From positions 1 through 22,474 of the forward strand of contig CACVAR010000249.1 in the NCBI GenBank assembly GCA_902727905.1: a DNA stretch of 22,474 bases, given 5' to 3'. The notes beneath the pieces were generated by a model that made no database searches, had not been told where the DNA came from, and worked only from the letters and a program-made list of their open reading frames with translations. This document shows, piece by piece, positions 13,663-21,785 of the stretch. The stretch's first letter is position 1. Each line of letters opens with the position of its first letter. This stretch comes from an uncultured Sulfurovum sp. Its GTDB lineage: Bacteria; Campylobacterota; Campylobacteria; Campylobacterales; Sulfurovaceae. The position numbers were made by a program, and so were the translations under genes.

Positions 13663-15264
13663 TTAAGAAACTTTTAGTGCAGAGATAATTAATTCCCAAG
13701 TAAATACTTTTCCATTATCACAACCAATTGTAGCATAGATTTTTTCATAATCTGGATTAATTCCGTACCCTTGACCTACGGTTTCACCTATGTGTAAAGT
13801 TGTGATATTTCCATCTTTATGAGAGAAAGATAGTATTATATTACCTGTGATGATATTTAAAACTTTGAAACTATTATGAGTTGCAATACCTAAATATTCT
13901 AATCCAAAAGGAAAGAAGCACATTGCTATTATAGGTTTATCCGTAACCTTATAATTATTGATGTGTGTTCCTTCGAAATCCCAAGAATTAACTATACCAT
14001 TTTTATGACCTGTTGTAAAAATGCCATTCTTACTATACCTAACTCTTGTTTTACTTACTGATAAACTAGTAATCTTATTTTCTGTACGAATGTGTTTTTT
14101 TAATTGGTAGCTATTTCTAAACCATATTCCTATTTCATTTTTTTCTGTTACAGCTACGAAAATTGATTCAAAAGAGACATCAATGGCTAAAATAGGTGAT
14201 TGTAAATCATGTAATAAATGACCTTTTCCATTCCAAATATAAATGGAGCCATTAGCATACCCTAAAAAGCTTTCTCTACTATTTCTACTTAATGTTGATA
14301 CAGAAGGATTTTTTGGTGCATTGGTTATAATATAGTCTTCTGGTCGTAATTCTGAACCATCAATAATATGCATTTTATGAGTTATAATGATATTCCCACT
14401 ATTTAAAGTAATTAGGAAGATAGGATAATGAGTAGGGTTACTTGCAATTGAACTAAGTGCATCTATCTTTTGAATATTTAGTTTTTTTAAAACTTGTTCA
14501 ACTAAATAGGTTAAATTTATAGTATCATTAGAAGTTTTAGGCAGTTTAGATATCGAATAGTCAATGTATTCAGGATATAAAGCACGATATATATTTACTT
14601 TTAATGATTCGTTTGATGTAAAGATTGAATAGTATTTATAATGAGAGCCAAAAGTAGCAACCTTGATTGGACTAGCTAGTGTACATACATGAAAAAATTG
14701 TTTTAATTTAAGTGGTTTCAGGTTATCTTTTATTTTTTCTAATTCTTGTATAATTTCTTGAAAATATTTTTTATTTGTTTTTTTATTTGGATTATAGTCA
14801 TTAATTTTTAAATGTTTGATATCTGCTAAAAATGGAACAGACTCAATTATTTCTTTTTCTGAAACTCCAAGTAAAATAGGAAAGATGATTTTATCATTAG
14901 TCACTTGTTGTATGGCGATAATACTTCGCAGTTCTTTAAGTGTCCAAAAACTTTTTAAATAGCTTTTAGAGATAAAGAAAATGACAATTTTGGTATTGGT
15001 TATGCCATTTTCCATTTTTTTAACAATAGAGTCTCCCCATCTAATTTCTTTAATATCAAACCATGCTTGAAAATTCTCATCTTGAAGTTCATTGTAAAGA
15101 GGTTTAATTATTGCTTCTCTATCATTAGATGAATAGGATAGAAATAAATCATAAGATATTTGTTGGTGAGGTTTTTCCTCAAAGAAATTGTTATTTTTTT
15201 TATGACGATTATTAGGTATAAATTTAGTGATAAAATTTGTAAGTTTCTTTGTTAAAGATTTCAC
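13663..15264 (-). CDS. TIR domain fused to a WD40-like beta-propeller
   Basis: 533 residues. After a basic N-terminal tail, residues 37-160 form a TIR domain: YDLFLSYSSNDREA, FQAWFDIKEIRWGDSI, VIFFISKSYLKS and FWTLKELRSI with Glu111 as the likely catalytic glutamate. Residues about 190-530 consist of repeating beta blades with WD-like ends (SIYIWNGKGH, NEIGIWFRNSYQ, GIVNSWDFEG, GKVFTWELI), read as a propeller of about seven irregular blades. TIR-propeller fusions fit a sensor-effector plan, in which ligand or protein binding by the propeller switches on NAD+ consumption. There is no signal peptide or membrane segment. The start is GTG with a weak ribosome site. It converges with the SLOG gene across one base, with no terminator between. 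Confidence 0.85.
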   Translation of the reverse strand: MKSLTKKLTNFITKFIPNNRHKKNNNFFEEKPHQQISYDLFLSYSSNDREAIIKPLYNELQDENFQAWFDIKEIRWGDSIVKKMENGITNTKIVIFFISKSYLKSFWTLKELRSIIAIQQVTNDKIIFPILLGVSEKEIIESVPFLADIKHLKINDYNPNKKTNKKYFQEIIQELEKIKDNLKPLKLKQFFHVCTLASPIKVATFGSHYKYYSIFTSNESLKVNIYRALYPEYIDYSISKLPKTSNDTINLTYLVEQVLKKLNIQKIDALSSIASNPTHYPIFLITLNSGNIIITHKMHIIDGSELRPEDYIITNAPKNPSVSTLSRNSRESFLGYANGSIYIWNGKGHLLHDLQSPILAIDVSFESIFVAVTEKNEIGIWFRNSYQLKKHIRTENKITSLSVSKTRVRYSKNGIFTTGHKNGIVNSWDFEGTHINNYKVTDKPIIAMCFFPFGLEYLGIATHNSFKVLNIITGNIILSFSHKDGNITTLHIGETVGQGYGINPDYEKIYATIGCDNGKVFTWELIISALKVS

Positions 15265-15295
15265 TAATATATAAACCTTTTATTTAAGATGATGA

Positions 15296-15324
15296 AGAGA
15301 GAAAGTTTAATATAAACTCTCTCT
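15296..15324 (-). terminator. Terminator-like hairpin after sdhE
   Basis: On the - strand AGAGAGAGTTTA, TAT, TAAACTTTCTCTCT pair with a two-base bulge, 9 bases after the sdhE stop. The T run after it is short. Probably ends the sdhABE transcript. Confidence 0.55.
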
Positions 15325-15332
15325 AAAGAAGC

Positions 15333-16235
15333 TTACGCAGGCTGAGCCTCACCAAAAATCTGTTTAGCCTTCTGAACATGAAACTTCAATCCAATCTCAG
15401 ATTCAGTACAACCAAGAGCCAAAGCAACCATTTGTGGCATGTGAAGTACAGGTAGAGCAATGTCTCTTCCTACTACTTTACCTACAGAGTCTTGGTAAGT
15501 ATCCATTTTAAGGTGACAAAGAGGACATGGGGTTACCATCATGTCGGCGTTGTTATCTATGGCATCTACCATGGCATTACCAGCTAAAACTTCTGAAGTA
15601 TGGTTCGCTTGTAACTCAACGTGGAAACCACAACATTTATTTTTGTGTGCGTAGTTTACAGGGTTACCTTCAAGTGCCTCAATTAAGCTGTCAAGTGAGG
15701 TAGGGTTGTATGAGTTTTCATTACCATTAGTAGAACCATGAAGCTCTGATGGTCTGATGTTGTGACATCCGTAAAATGGTGCAATGTTAAAACTTGAAAG
15801 AGGTGTAGTTACTTTGTCTTTTACATTGTCTAAACCATACTCGTCAATAATCGCATATAAGAAGTGCTTAATCTCAGAAGTACCTTTGTACTCTAAACCA
15901 ACTTCTGCAAGTTTTTCATTAACACGTGCTTTTAGTTCTGGGTCTTTGTCTAAAGCATGTTTAGTCATTTGTGAGTTAAGCTGACAAGTATTACAGATGG
16001 TAATCATGGTTAAGCCTAACTTCTCTGCATAACAGATGTTACGTGCATTTAGAACGTGTGCTAGAAATTCATCAAAATCTTGTAAGTGAGAAGCACCACA
16101 ACATGAAGCCTCTTCTAAAACAGTGATTTTAATACCTAACTTATCAGCCACAGCAAGTGTAGAAGATAATAATTCTGGTGTTGATTGTTTTGCTGTACAC
16201 CCTGTAAAGAGTGCATAGTGTAATTGTTCGCTCAT
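15333..16235 (-). CDS. sdhE: Succinate dehydrogenase/fumarate reductase third subunit, CCG-domain (SdhE/SdhC-type)
   Basis: 300 residues with two cysteine-rich CCG domains like those of heterodisulfide reductase HdrB: GCTAKQ ... ASCCGASH ... ICNTCQLN, and FYGCHNIRPS ... NKCCGFHVE ... TPCPLCHLK. In type-E succinate:quinone oxidoreductases (archaea, Campylobacterota) this subunit replaces the haem-b membrane anchor and links the iron-sulfur subunit to quinone. The start is corrected to the ATG at 16235 (MSEQLHYALFTG), because AAGGAG lies five bases before it and 10 bases separate it from the sdhB stop; a longer frame to 16274 would run back into sdhB. Last gene of the operon, followed by a hairpin. 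Confidence 0.92.
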   Translation of the reverse strand: MSEQLHYALFTGCTAKQSTPELLSSTLAVADKLGIKITVLEEASCCGASHLQDFDEFLAHVLNARNICYAEKLGLTMITICNTCQLNSQMTKHALDKDPELKARVNEKLAEVGLEYKGTSEIKHFLYAIIDEYGLDNVKDKVTTPLSSFNIAPFYGCHNIRPSELHGSTNGNENSYNPTSLDSLIEALEGNPVNYAHKNKCCGFHVELQANHTSEVLAGNAMVDAIDNNADMMVTPCPLCHLKMDTYQDSVGKVVGRDIALPVLHMPQMVALALGCTESEIGLKFHVQKAKQIFGEAQPA

Positions 16236-16245
16236 ATTTTTCTCC

Positions 16246-17253
16246 TTACAGCTTATTTGTTTGTGCGATTTCAATAAGTTTTTGAACTTCGCTTAGGTTT
16301 TTGATCTTTGGCATAGAGTCAATAAATGGAACACCATCTTGCCAATGAATTTTTCCAGCTTTCATCATTTTGAAGGCTGTTGTTAAGTGTTTGTACATTC
16401 CCAAGTAACCTTCAGAATAAGTAACAATGTCTGCTTCATCTAAATAACCACTCTTTTTCATACCACGTAAGAAACCTTCAGCGTGACGTGTTGCTACATT
16501 TGACTTGGCAATACCTTGTTCAAATTGCATGTTATGAAGTTTACCAATCTTTTCAATTGGGTTAATCTCTTTTGGACATGCTTCAGCACACTCATAACAT
16601 TTCACACAATCCCAAACACCAGCACCTGCGTCAAAGGTAGTTTGAAGACGCTCTTTTCCAGCTTCATCACGAGGGTCTACGGTAAATCTATAAGCTGCTG
16701 CAAAAGCTGCAGGTCCTAGGAAGTCGCTGTTGGCTTCAAGGGCAGGACAAGAGTAGTGACAAGCACCACATTGAATACAAAGGTCAGAGTCTAAGAAGTT
16801 GTTAAACTCAGCAATACTTTGTTTGCTTTCGCTTTCTGGTCTTGGGTCAACATCGCTAACAACATATGGCTTAACAGCAGCATGTTTGTCCCAGAAGTCT
16901 GACTTGTCAATAATCATATCTTTAATAGCACGCTTAGTAGAACTAGGCTCTAAAGTAATTTCATTGTCAAAAAGGTCAAGAAGTTCAATGGCATTTTGCT
17001 TACAAGCTAAAGTAGCTTTTCCATTTACTTTAATGGCACAAGCACCACAAATACCATGACGACAAGAACGACGGTAAGAGAATGAACCATCATGTTCCCA
17101 CTTAATTCTGTTCATAAGATCTAGAATAAGCTCATCTTTTCCCACTTCCATTGTGTAGCTTTTATAGCTAGGAAGGTAGTCTGTTTCAGCATTAAACCTA
17201 AATGCTTTGATTGTTACTTTTCTGGTGGTTGCACCAGCAATGTTTTCACCCAT
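16246..17253 (-). CDS. sdhB: Succinate dehydrogenase/fumarate reductase iron-sulfur subunit
   Basis: About 335 residues carrying the three iron-sulfur clusters. The [2Fe-2S] site is SCRHGICGACAIKVNG plus a later TLAC; the [4Fe-4S] site is CIQCGACHYSCPA; and the [3Fe-4S]-type site is WDCVKCYECAEACP. It has a longer C-terminus than classical SdhB, as in Campylobacterota type-E enzymes. The start is placed at the second of two adjacent ATG codons (17253, MGENIAGATTRKV), which is six bases from AAGGAG (17260-17265); the longer frame to 17352 runs inside sdhA and is rejected. The gene begins 10 bases after the sdhA stop. It passes electrons from SdhA to the CCG subunit. Confidence 0.95.
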   Translation of the reverse strand: MGENIAGATTRKVTIKAFRFNAETDYLPSYKSYTMEVGKDELILDLMNRIKWEHDGSFSYRRSCRHGICGACAIKVNGKATLACKQNAIELLDLFDNEITLEPSSTKRAIKDMIIDKSDFWDKHAAVKPYVVSDVDPRPESESKQSIAEFNNFLDSDLCIQCGACHYSCPALEANSDFLGPAAFAAAYRFTVDPRDEAGKERLQTTFDAGAGVWDCVKCYECAEACPKEINPIEKIGKLHNMQFEQGIAKSNVATRHAEGFLRGMKKSGYLDEADIVTYSEGYLGMYKHLTTAFKMMKAGKIHWQDGVPFIDSMPKIKNLSEVQKLIEIAQTNKL

Positions 17254-17263
17254 CATCAGCTCC

Positions 17264-18982
17264 TTAATATTTTCTTTCCATTGGCTCGAACTTACCTTGG
17301 GTAACTTCTCCCCACTCAGAACGCATTTTAAAGTCTTTGTCCATGTATGCATAAGTATGCTTCATGAATTTTTCATCATTTCTTGTTGTAAAGTCTTCAC
17401 GGTAGTGACCACCACGACTCTCTTCACGGTTTAAAGCACCATCAACAATGAATTTTGAAAACTCTAACATATGACCAAGCTCTGTAGCTTCTTGAAGGTC
17501 AGTGTTAAAAGTTTTTGATTTGTCATCAATTCTAATGTCTTTAAAACGAACAAGAAGTTCATCTATAAGCTTTAATTGTGTTTCTAGTGACTCTTTGCTT
17601 CTAAATACACCAGCATTTTTAGTCATACCTGTTTGAAGCTCTTCTCTAATTCCTGGAACACTCTCTTTACCATTTGAAGTTAATAGTGTGTTCATCTCAT
17701 TAATACAATCATCAGCATCAGATGCTTTAGCAGGACGTAAAGTAATGCCTTCATCTATGGCTTTTACCATGTTTTCACCAGCGTGACGACCAAAAAGCAT
17801 CGCTTCAAGTACTGAGTTTGCACCTAATCTGTTTGCTCCATGTACTGATACACAAGAACACTCACCAGCTGCGTAGAAACCTTCTACTAACTCTTTGTTA
17901 GCATTTTTTTCAACTTGACAGTTAATGTTGGTTGGAATTCCACCCATTGAGTAGTGTGCTGTTGCTGAAATATGAATGGCTTCTTTTAACATATCTTGAC
18001 CTTGGAAGGCAATGGCAAGTTCACGAAGCTCTGGAAGCTTTGTTAAAATGATTTCAGGGTCAAGGTGTGTTAAGTCTAGGTTCATTGATTGACCATCTTT
18101 ACCCACACCACGTCCTTGACGTACTTCTTCCATAATGGCACGGCTTACAACATCACGAGATGCAAGTTCCATAGCATTTGGAGCATACTTAGTCATGAAA
18201 CGTTCACCTTCAGAGTTAAAGAGACGACCACCTTCACCACGTGCAGCTTCAGAGATAAGTACACCAGAACCACCCAATCCAGATGGGTGGAACTGTACAA
18301 ACTCCATGTCTTCTAATGGAAGACCTTTACGTGCTACAATAGAAAGAGAATCTCCTGTGTTGGCATGGGCATTTGAGTTAAATCTATAAGCTCTACCATG
18401 ACCACCTGTAGCAAACATGGTTACTTTGGCATTGAAAATAGCAGGTTCAGAGTTTTTAATGTCGTAGGCTACCACACCCGACACTTTTCCATCTTCATAG
18501 ATTAGGTCTGAACAGTACCACTCATCAAAAACTTCAATTCCAGCTCTGTAAGCTTGCTCATAAATCGTTTGTAAAAGAGTAAGACCTGTTCTGTCTTTCG
18601 CAAAACAAGCTCTTGGTTGACTCTGTCCACCAAAAGGACGAATAGCAATGTTCCCCTCATCATTACGAGAAAAAACAGCTCCCATTCTTTCAGCCCAACG
18701 AATGGTCTCTGGTGCTTTAGTACACATAAGTTCAACACAGTCTTGATCTGCTAAATAATCAGAACCTTTTACAGTATCAAACTCATGAAGTTCTGTAGAA
18801 TCATCAGCACCAAGTGCAGCGTTAATACCACCTTGAGCAGCCCCAGAGTGGCTTCGTAGTGGGTGTAATTTTGTAATTACAGCTGTTTTCTTTCCAGCTT
18901 CTGTTAGCTCTTTTGCTGCTGCAAGACCTGCTAGTCCTGCCCCAACAATAACTGCATCATACTCATGTATCTTAATGCCCAT
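17264..18982 (-). CDS. sdhA: Succinate dehydrogenase/fumarate reductase flavoprotein subunit
   Basis: 572 residues that interconvert succinate and fumarate with covalent FAD. Seen: GAGLAGLAAAKEL for FAD binding, RSHSGAAQGGINAA with the histidine for flavin linkage, the FATGGHGRAYRFNSNAHANT loop, EFVQFHPSGL, SEAARGEGGRLFN with the catalytic arginine region, HYSMGGIPTN, and GEC-SCVSVHGANRLG. In Campylobacter jejuni and Wolinella the related MfrA/SdhA carries a Tat signal and works in the periplasm as a methylmenaquinol:fumarate reductase. Here the protein starts directly at MGIKIHEYDAVIVGAG with no twin-arginine signal, so it should be cytoplasmic. AAGGA lies about 8 bases before the ATG. First gene of sdhABE. 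Confidence 0.95.
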   Translation of the reverse strand: MGIKIHEYDAVIVGAGLAGLAAAKELTEAGKKTAVITKLHPLRSHSGAAQGGINAALGADDSTELHEFDTVKGSDYLADQDCVELMCTKAPETIRWAERMGAVFSRNDEGNIAIRPFGGQSQPRACFAKDRTGLTLLQTIYEQAYRAGIEVFDEWYCSDLIYEDGKVSGVVAYDIKNSEPAIFNAKVTMFATGGHGRAYRFNSNAHANTGDSLSIVARKGLPLEDMEFVQFHPSGLGGSGVLISEAARGEGGRLFNSEGERFMTKYAPNAMELASRDVVSRAIMEEVRQGRGVGKDGQSMNLDLTHLDPEIILTKLPELRELAIAFQGQDMLKEAIHISATAHYSMGGIPTNINCQVEKNANKELVEGFYAAGECSCVSVHGANRLGANSVLEAMLFGRHAGENMVKAIDEGITLRPAKASDADDCINEMNTLLTSNGKESVPGIREELQTGMTKNAGVFRSKESLETQLKLIDELLVRFKDIRIDDKSKTFNTDLQEATELGHMLEFSKFIVDGALNREESRGGHYREDFTTRNDEKFMKHTYAYMDKDFKMRSEWGEVTQGKFEPMERKY

Positions 18983-19003
18983 ATGCTATTTCCTTTTTTT
19001 GGA

Positions 19004-19051
19004 ATAGGTTTTACTTATAAAAACCTATAGGTATAATTTGAATTGATTATA
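19004..19051 (-). promoter_or_regulatory. sdhABE leader hairpin and candidate -10
   Basis: ATAGGTTTT (19004-19012) and AAAACCTAT (19020-19028) make a perfect 9-bp inverted repeat with a 7-base spacer, 22 bases before the sdhA start. Farther upstream on the - strand is TATAAT (19046-19051). The repeat would lie in the 5' leader or act as an operator. A short palindrome CATAC-TTA-GTATG also lies at 19101-19113. No -35 is clear. Confidence 0.4.
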
Positions 19052-19200
19052 TCTTATGGTAGTTTAATTTGAATATATAGCTTTAGAATAGCATTAGCTA
19101 CATACTTAGTATGTTACGATTATTCCATACTGACGGACATCAAACCTCTTTAGTGTTACAAATTTTCCATATTTTTTAATAAAATTTGTTGATAAAAAAC

Positions 19201-20187
19201 TTAAATTTTGACTAAGTATCTTCCAACAGCTTGACCATCAAGTAAGACTTGATACGCTTCAGGTAAATCTTTTAAAGAAATTTCAGTAGTAAGTTCAGCT
19301 AAGGAATCAATGTTAAATTCATCAGCAAGTTTGTTCCAAACGGCAAGTTTCTTTTCCAGTTTACACTCAACAGAATCAATACCAATAAGTCTTACCCCTC
19401 TTAAGATAAAAGGAAAGACATTGGTGTTTAATTTGAAAGAGGCTGTTAGTCCACAACAGGTTGCTACACCATCATATTTTACAGCTTTAAGTGCTTCGGC
19501 TAAGATGTTACCACCCACCGTGTCAACCACACCTGCAAAACGTTCTCTAACCATTGGTTTTTTGTTTTCACTGTCAAAGTCTTTACGTAAGATGACCTCT
19601 TTGGCTCCAAGCTCTTTAAGAAAGGCTATTTTCTCTTCTTTCCCACTAATGGCAACAACGTCAAATCCTAATTTGCTTAAAATAGCCACAGCAATGGAAC
19701 CCACACCACCTGTGGCTCCTGTTACTAAGATTTCTCCTGACTCAGGCGTTATGCCATTGTTAAGTAGTTCGTTTACACTTAATCCAGCTGTTAACCCAGC
19801 TGTTCCGTAGATCATGATTTCTTTATCTGTTATGTTTGAAGGTTTTTTTACAACCCAAGCAGCTGGAACTTTAACAAATGACTGATGTCCTCCGTCAGTG
19901 TTCATTCCCATGTCGTAACCTGTTACTAAAACTTCGTCGCCTTTGACAAAGTCTGCTGAATTACTCTCTTCCACAACACCAGCCACATCAATACCTGTTA
20001 CGTGTGGAAAGTTTCGAGTGACCCCAGGGTTACCCACTGAACTCAGAGCATCTTTAAAATTCAAACTTGAATAGGATGCTTTAATCAGTACTTCATTTTC
20101 CCCAATAGTAGGTACGCTAATCTCTTTAATTCCTGAAGTAAATGTTCCATCTTCATTTTTATCGACTACAAATGCACTGTTTTTCAT
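19201..20187 (-). CDS. YhdH/AcuI-family quinone oxidoreductase (acrylyl-CoA reductase-like)
   Basis: 328-residue zinc-free medium-chain dehydrogenase/reductase. Seen: SLNFKDALSSVGNPGVTRNF and PHVTGIDVAGVVEES near the N-terminus, YGTAGLTAGLSVNEL, the NADPH-binding VTGATGGVGSIAV, FAGVVDTVGG, and CCGLTASFKLNTNVFPFILRG, all typical of the YhdH/YhfP/AcuI group. These reduce acrylyl-CoA or other reactive conjugated carbonyls with NADPH. The start has AAGAGGA six bases upstream. It is divergent from an HxlR regulator, with both promoters packed into one short intergenic region, so regulation of this gene by that protein is likely. Exact substrate unknown. Confidence 0.9.
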   Translation of the reverse strand: MKNSAFVVDKNEDGTFTSGIKEISVPTIGENEVLIKASYSSLNFKDALSSVGNPGVTRNFPHVTGIDVAGVVEESNSADFVKGDEVLVTGYDMGMNTDGGHQSFVKVPAAWVVKKPSNITDKEIMIYGTAGLTAGLSVNELLNNGITPESGEILVTGATGGVGSIAVAILSKLGFDVVAISGKEEKIAFLKELGAKEVILRKDFDSENKKPMVRERFAGVVDTVGGNILAEALKAVKYDGVATCCGLTASFKLNTNVFPFILRGVRLIGIDSVECKLEKKLAVWNKLADEFNIDSLAELTTEISLKDLPEAYQVLLDGQAVGRYLVKI

Positions 20188-20210
20188 CTTATATCCTCTT
20201 ATTTTTTATG

Positions 20211-20244
20211 TTGTAAGCTTATAACAATAGTGCTATAATGTCAA
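20211..20244. promoter_or_regulatory. Overlapping divergent promoters with a 20-bp dyad operator
   Basis: For the regulator: TTGTAA (20211-20216), 17 bases, TATAAT (20234-20239). For the reductase on the - strand: TTGACA (20239-20244) and TATAAG (20218-20223) with 15 bases between. The segment TTATAACAATAGTGCTATAA (20219-20238) is a dyad of the form TTATA-n-CA-n-TA-n-TG-n-TATAA, symmetric at 16 of 20 positions, covering both -10 regions. This is a good candidate for an HxlR operator giving autorepression and control of the reductase. Confidence 0.6.
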
Positions 20245-20297
20245 GAACTAACGAAAAGTATAGGTACTTACCAAAAAGATACTATGGATGGAAAATT

Positions 20298-20630
20298 ATG
20301 TCAAAAAGCGAAAAAAAAGACAGAATAAAATGCAACATTGAAGTCGCTATGGAAGCCATAGATGGAAAGTGGAAGATACTTATTTTGTGGTACTTAAAAG
20401 ATGATAAAAAGCGATTTAACGAATTGCAAAAGTGTATTTATGGCATTACACAAAAGATGCTTATTCAAAAACTAAGAGAGTTAGAACAAGATGGCATTGT
20501 GCATCGAGAAGTTTACCCTGTTGTGCCTCCCAAGGTTGAGTATTCGCTAACAGAGTATGGACAAACACTCAAACCCATCTTGAAACAGCTCTATTTATGG
20601 GGTGAAAAACATAATCAGAGAGTAAACTAA
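20298..20630 (+). CDS. HxlR-family winged-helix regulator
   Basis: About 110 residues. HxlR hallmarks: CNIEVAMEAIDGKWKILILW, RFNELQKCIYGITQKMLIQKL, LEQDGIVHREVYPVVPPKVE and YSLTEYGQTLKPIL. The cysteine at position 12 of this start matches the N-terminal redox-sensing cysteine of YodB/HypR/QorR regulators. The start is moved from 20238 to 20298 because the earlier ATG lies in the TATAAT of a well-spaced promoter, which would leave no leader, and because HxlR proteins begin close to the CxxE motif. The divergent quinone-oxidoreductase-type gene fits a sensor of quinones or electrophiles, as for QorR with qor2 in Corynebacterium. Confidence 0.88.
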   Translation: MSKSEKKDRIKCNIEVAMEAIDGKWKILILWYLKDDKKRFNELQKCIYGITQKMLIQKLRELEQDGIVHREVYPVVPPKVEYSLTEYGQTLKPILKQLYLWGEKHNQRVN

Positions 20631-20649
20631 TGTCTTCTTTTGTGGCATA

Positions 20650-21333
20650 CTAAGCTTTTTGATAAAGCACTCTAAACCCAACATCAACATAACAAAAGTC
20701 CAAAGCATATTTGTGGCGTGCTGTAGAAGAAGCATTTTCTTTTGAGTCAAACCATGAACCACCACGGAGTACTCTTCGGTCATCATTGGTATTGCTAAAG
20801 GCTTCGGTGCTTGCTGTTTCGTCATAGCTTTCACTCCATGTGTCTTGGCACCATTCCCATACATTTCCATGCATGTCATAGAGTCCCCATGGGTTTGCTT
20901 TTTTAGACCCTACCGTATGTGCTTCACCCAGTGCATTTTCAAAATACCAAGCATGTCCAGCTACTTCATCTTCATCACAGGAGTAAGGGGTGCTTGTGCC
21001 TGCTTTACAAGCGTATTGCCATTGGGCTTCGGTAGGTAGTCTGTAGTTTTTGTTCTCTTTTTTACTAAGCCAAGCACAGTAAGCTTGTGCATCTTCCCAA
21101 CTTATGCCAACAATAGGTGCGTCATCTTCAAAGTTTGACTCTTCATAAAGGTCATTATTGCCTCTCTCTAGGTTATAGTCACTTTCCTCTTGCATCCATT
21201 CAGGGTAGTGACTGTTAGTCTCATTGCAAAAGGCTAAATACTCTTTCATGGTCACTTGATATTTAGAAATATGAAAATCAAACTTATCAGATTTTATAGC
21301 TACAAAGTTATTACCAGTCATCGTCGTTTTCAT
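20650..21333 (-). CDS. SUMF1/FGE-domain protein lacking the catalytic cysteines
   Basis: 227 residues spanning a formylglycine-generating-enzyme-type domain (C-type-lectin-like fold). Seen: YQVTMKEYLAFCNET, APIVGISWEDAQAYCAWLS, YRLPTEAQWQYACKAGT, NPWGLYDMHGNVWEWCQDTW and RRVLRGGSWFDSKENASSTAR, then GFRVL. True FGEs have a cysteine pair soon after RGGSW; here that stretch has none, so sulfatase activation is unlikely. Non-FGE relatives include NirV-like and EgtB-like proteins. There is no signal peptide. The start overlaps the end of the truncated globin gene by 23 bases (Met5 at 21321 is an alternative), implying coupled translation and a joint role, perhaps in haem or nitrogen-oxide handling. 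Confidence 0.82.
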   Translation of the reverse strand: MKTTMTGNNFVAIKSDKFDFHISKYQVTMKEYLAFCNETNSHYPEWMQEESDYNLERGNNDLYEESNFEDDAPIVGISWEDAQAYCAWLSKKENKNYRLPTEAQWQYACKAGTSTPYSCDEDEVAGHAWYFENALGEAHTVGSKKANPWGLYDMHGNVWEWCQDTWSESYDETASTEAFSNTNDDRRVLRGGSWFDSKENASSTARHKYALDFCYVDVGFRVLYQKA

Positions 21334-21718
21334 CCAGTTCTAGGTCTTTTATAAATCGTGTAGAGAGGGCTTTTGCTTTTCCATGAATGTTTCGTACATT
21401 GGAAGGCGTGTAAATCTCTTCAAGTGTTTCCCTAAAGACCTTTAACCATTGGTCAAAAAGTTCAGGAGTAAGGTTAGGTAAAAAGACATGAGGAAGCAGT
21501 GGGTCACCCATGTACCGTCCTTCTTCAAGTATCATTCCCAACCAAAAGTTATCAAGTGTGATGAGGTGTTCGTACCACTTGTCATTGTTCATGTCATCGC
21601 CTAATGCATTGAGAAAAAATGGGGCGAGTTCTTTGTCTTCTAATACTTTGGCATAAAAGCTTCGTACGAGTTTTTCTATGGAACCTCTGTCTATGGTTTC
21701 TATGAGTTCTTGGGACAT
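21311..21718 (-). CDS. Group III truncated haemoglobin (Ctb-like)
   Basis: 135-residue small globin. Seen: SFYAKVLEDKELAPFF (B helix, Tyr22 as B10), WYEHLITLDNFWLGMIL (His51 and Trp59 in the E/F region), YMGDPLLPHVFLP with proximal His77, and FDQWLKVFRETLEE (H helix region). The pattern FW-x-x-x-(I/L) ... GDPLLPH is typical of group III, as in C. jejuni Ctb, which binds oxygen tightly and is linked to nitrosative stress and microaerobic growth. The acidic tail ends DDDW. The first gene of a two-gene unit with the overlapping SUMF1 protein. Confidence 0.88.
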   Translation of the reverse strand: MSQELIETIDRGSIEKLVRSFYAKVLEDKELAPFFLNALGDDMNNDKWYEHLITLDNFWLGMILEEGRYMGDPLLPHVFLPNLTPELFDQWLKVFRETLEEIYTPSNVRNIHGKAKALSTRFIKDLELDENDDDW

Positions 21719-21785
21719 GTTGGTTTCCTTATGGTTTTTTAGTTTAATGCATTATACTTTTATAAAATTTGATTCAAGGTAAATA

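Noticed and set aside
16235..16274. Longer start for sdhE at 16274
   Set aside because: It runs back into sdhB and has no ribosome site; AAGGAG sits five bases before the ATG at 16235.
17253..17352. Longer start for sdhB at 17352
   Set aside because: The extra part lies inside sdhA and matches no SdhB N-terminus; AAGGAG fits the ATG at 17253.
20238..20297. HxlR start at 20238
   Set aside because: That ATG overlaps the TATAAT of a promoter with a 17-base spacer, so it would lie upstream of the transcription start.
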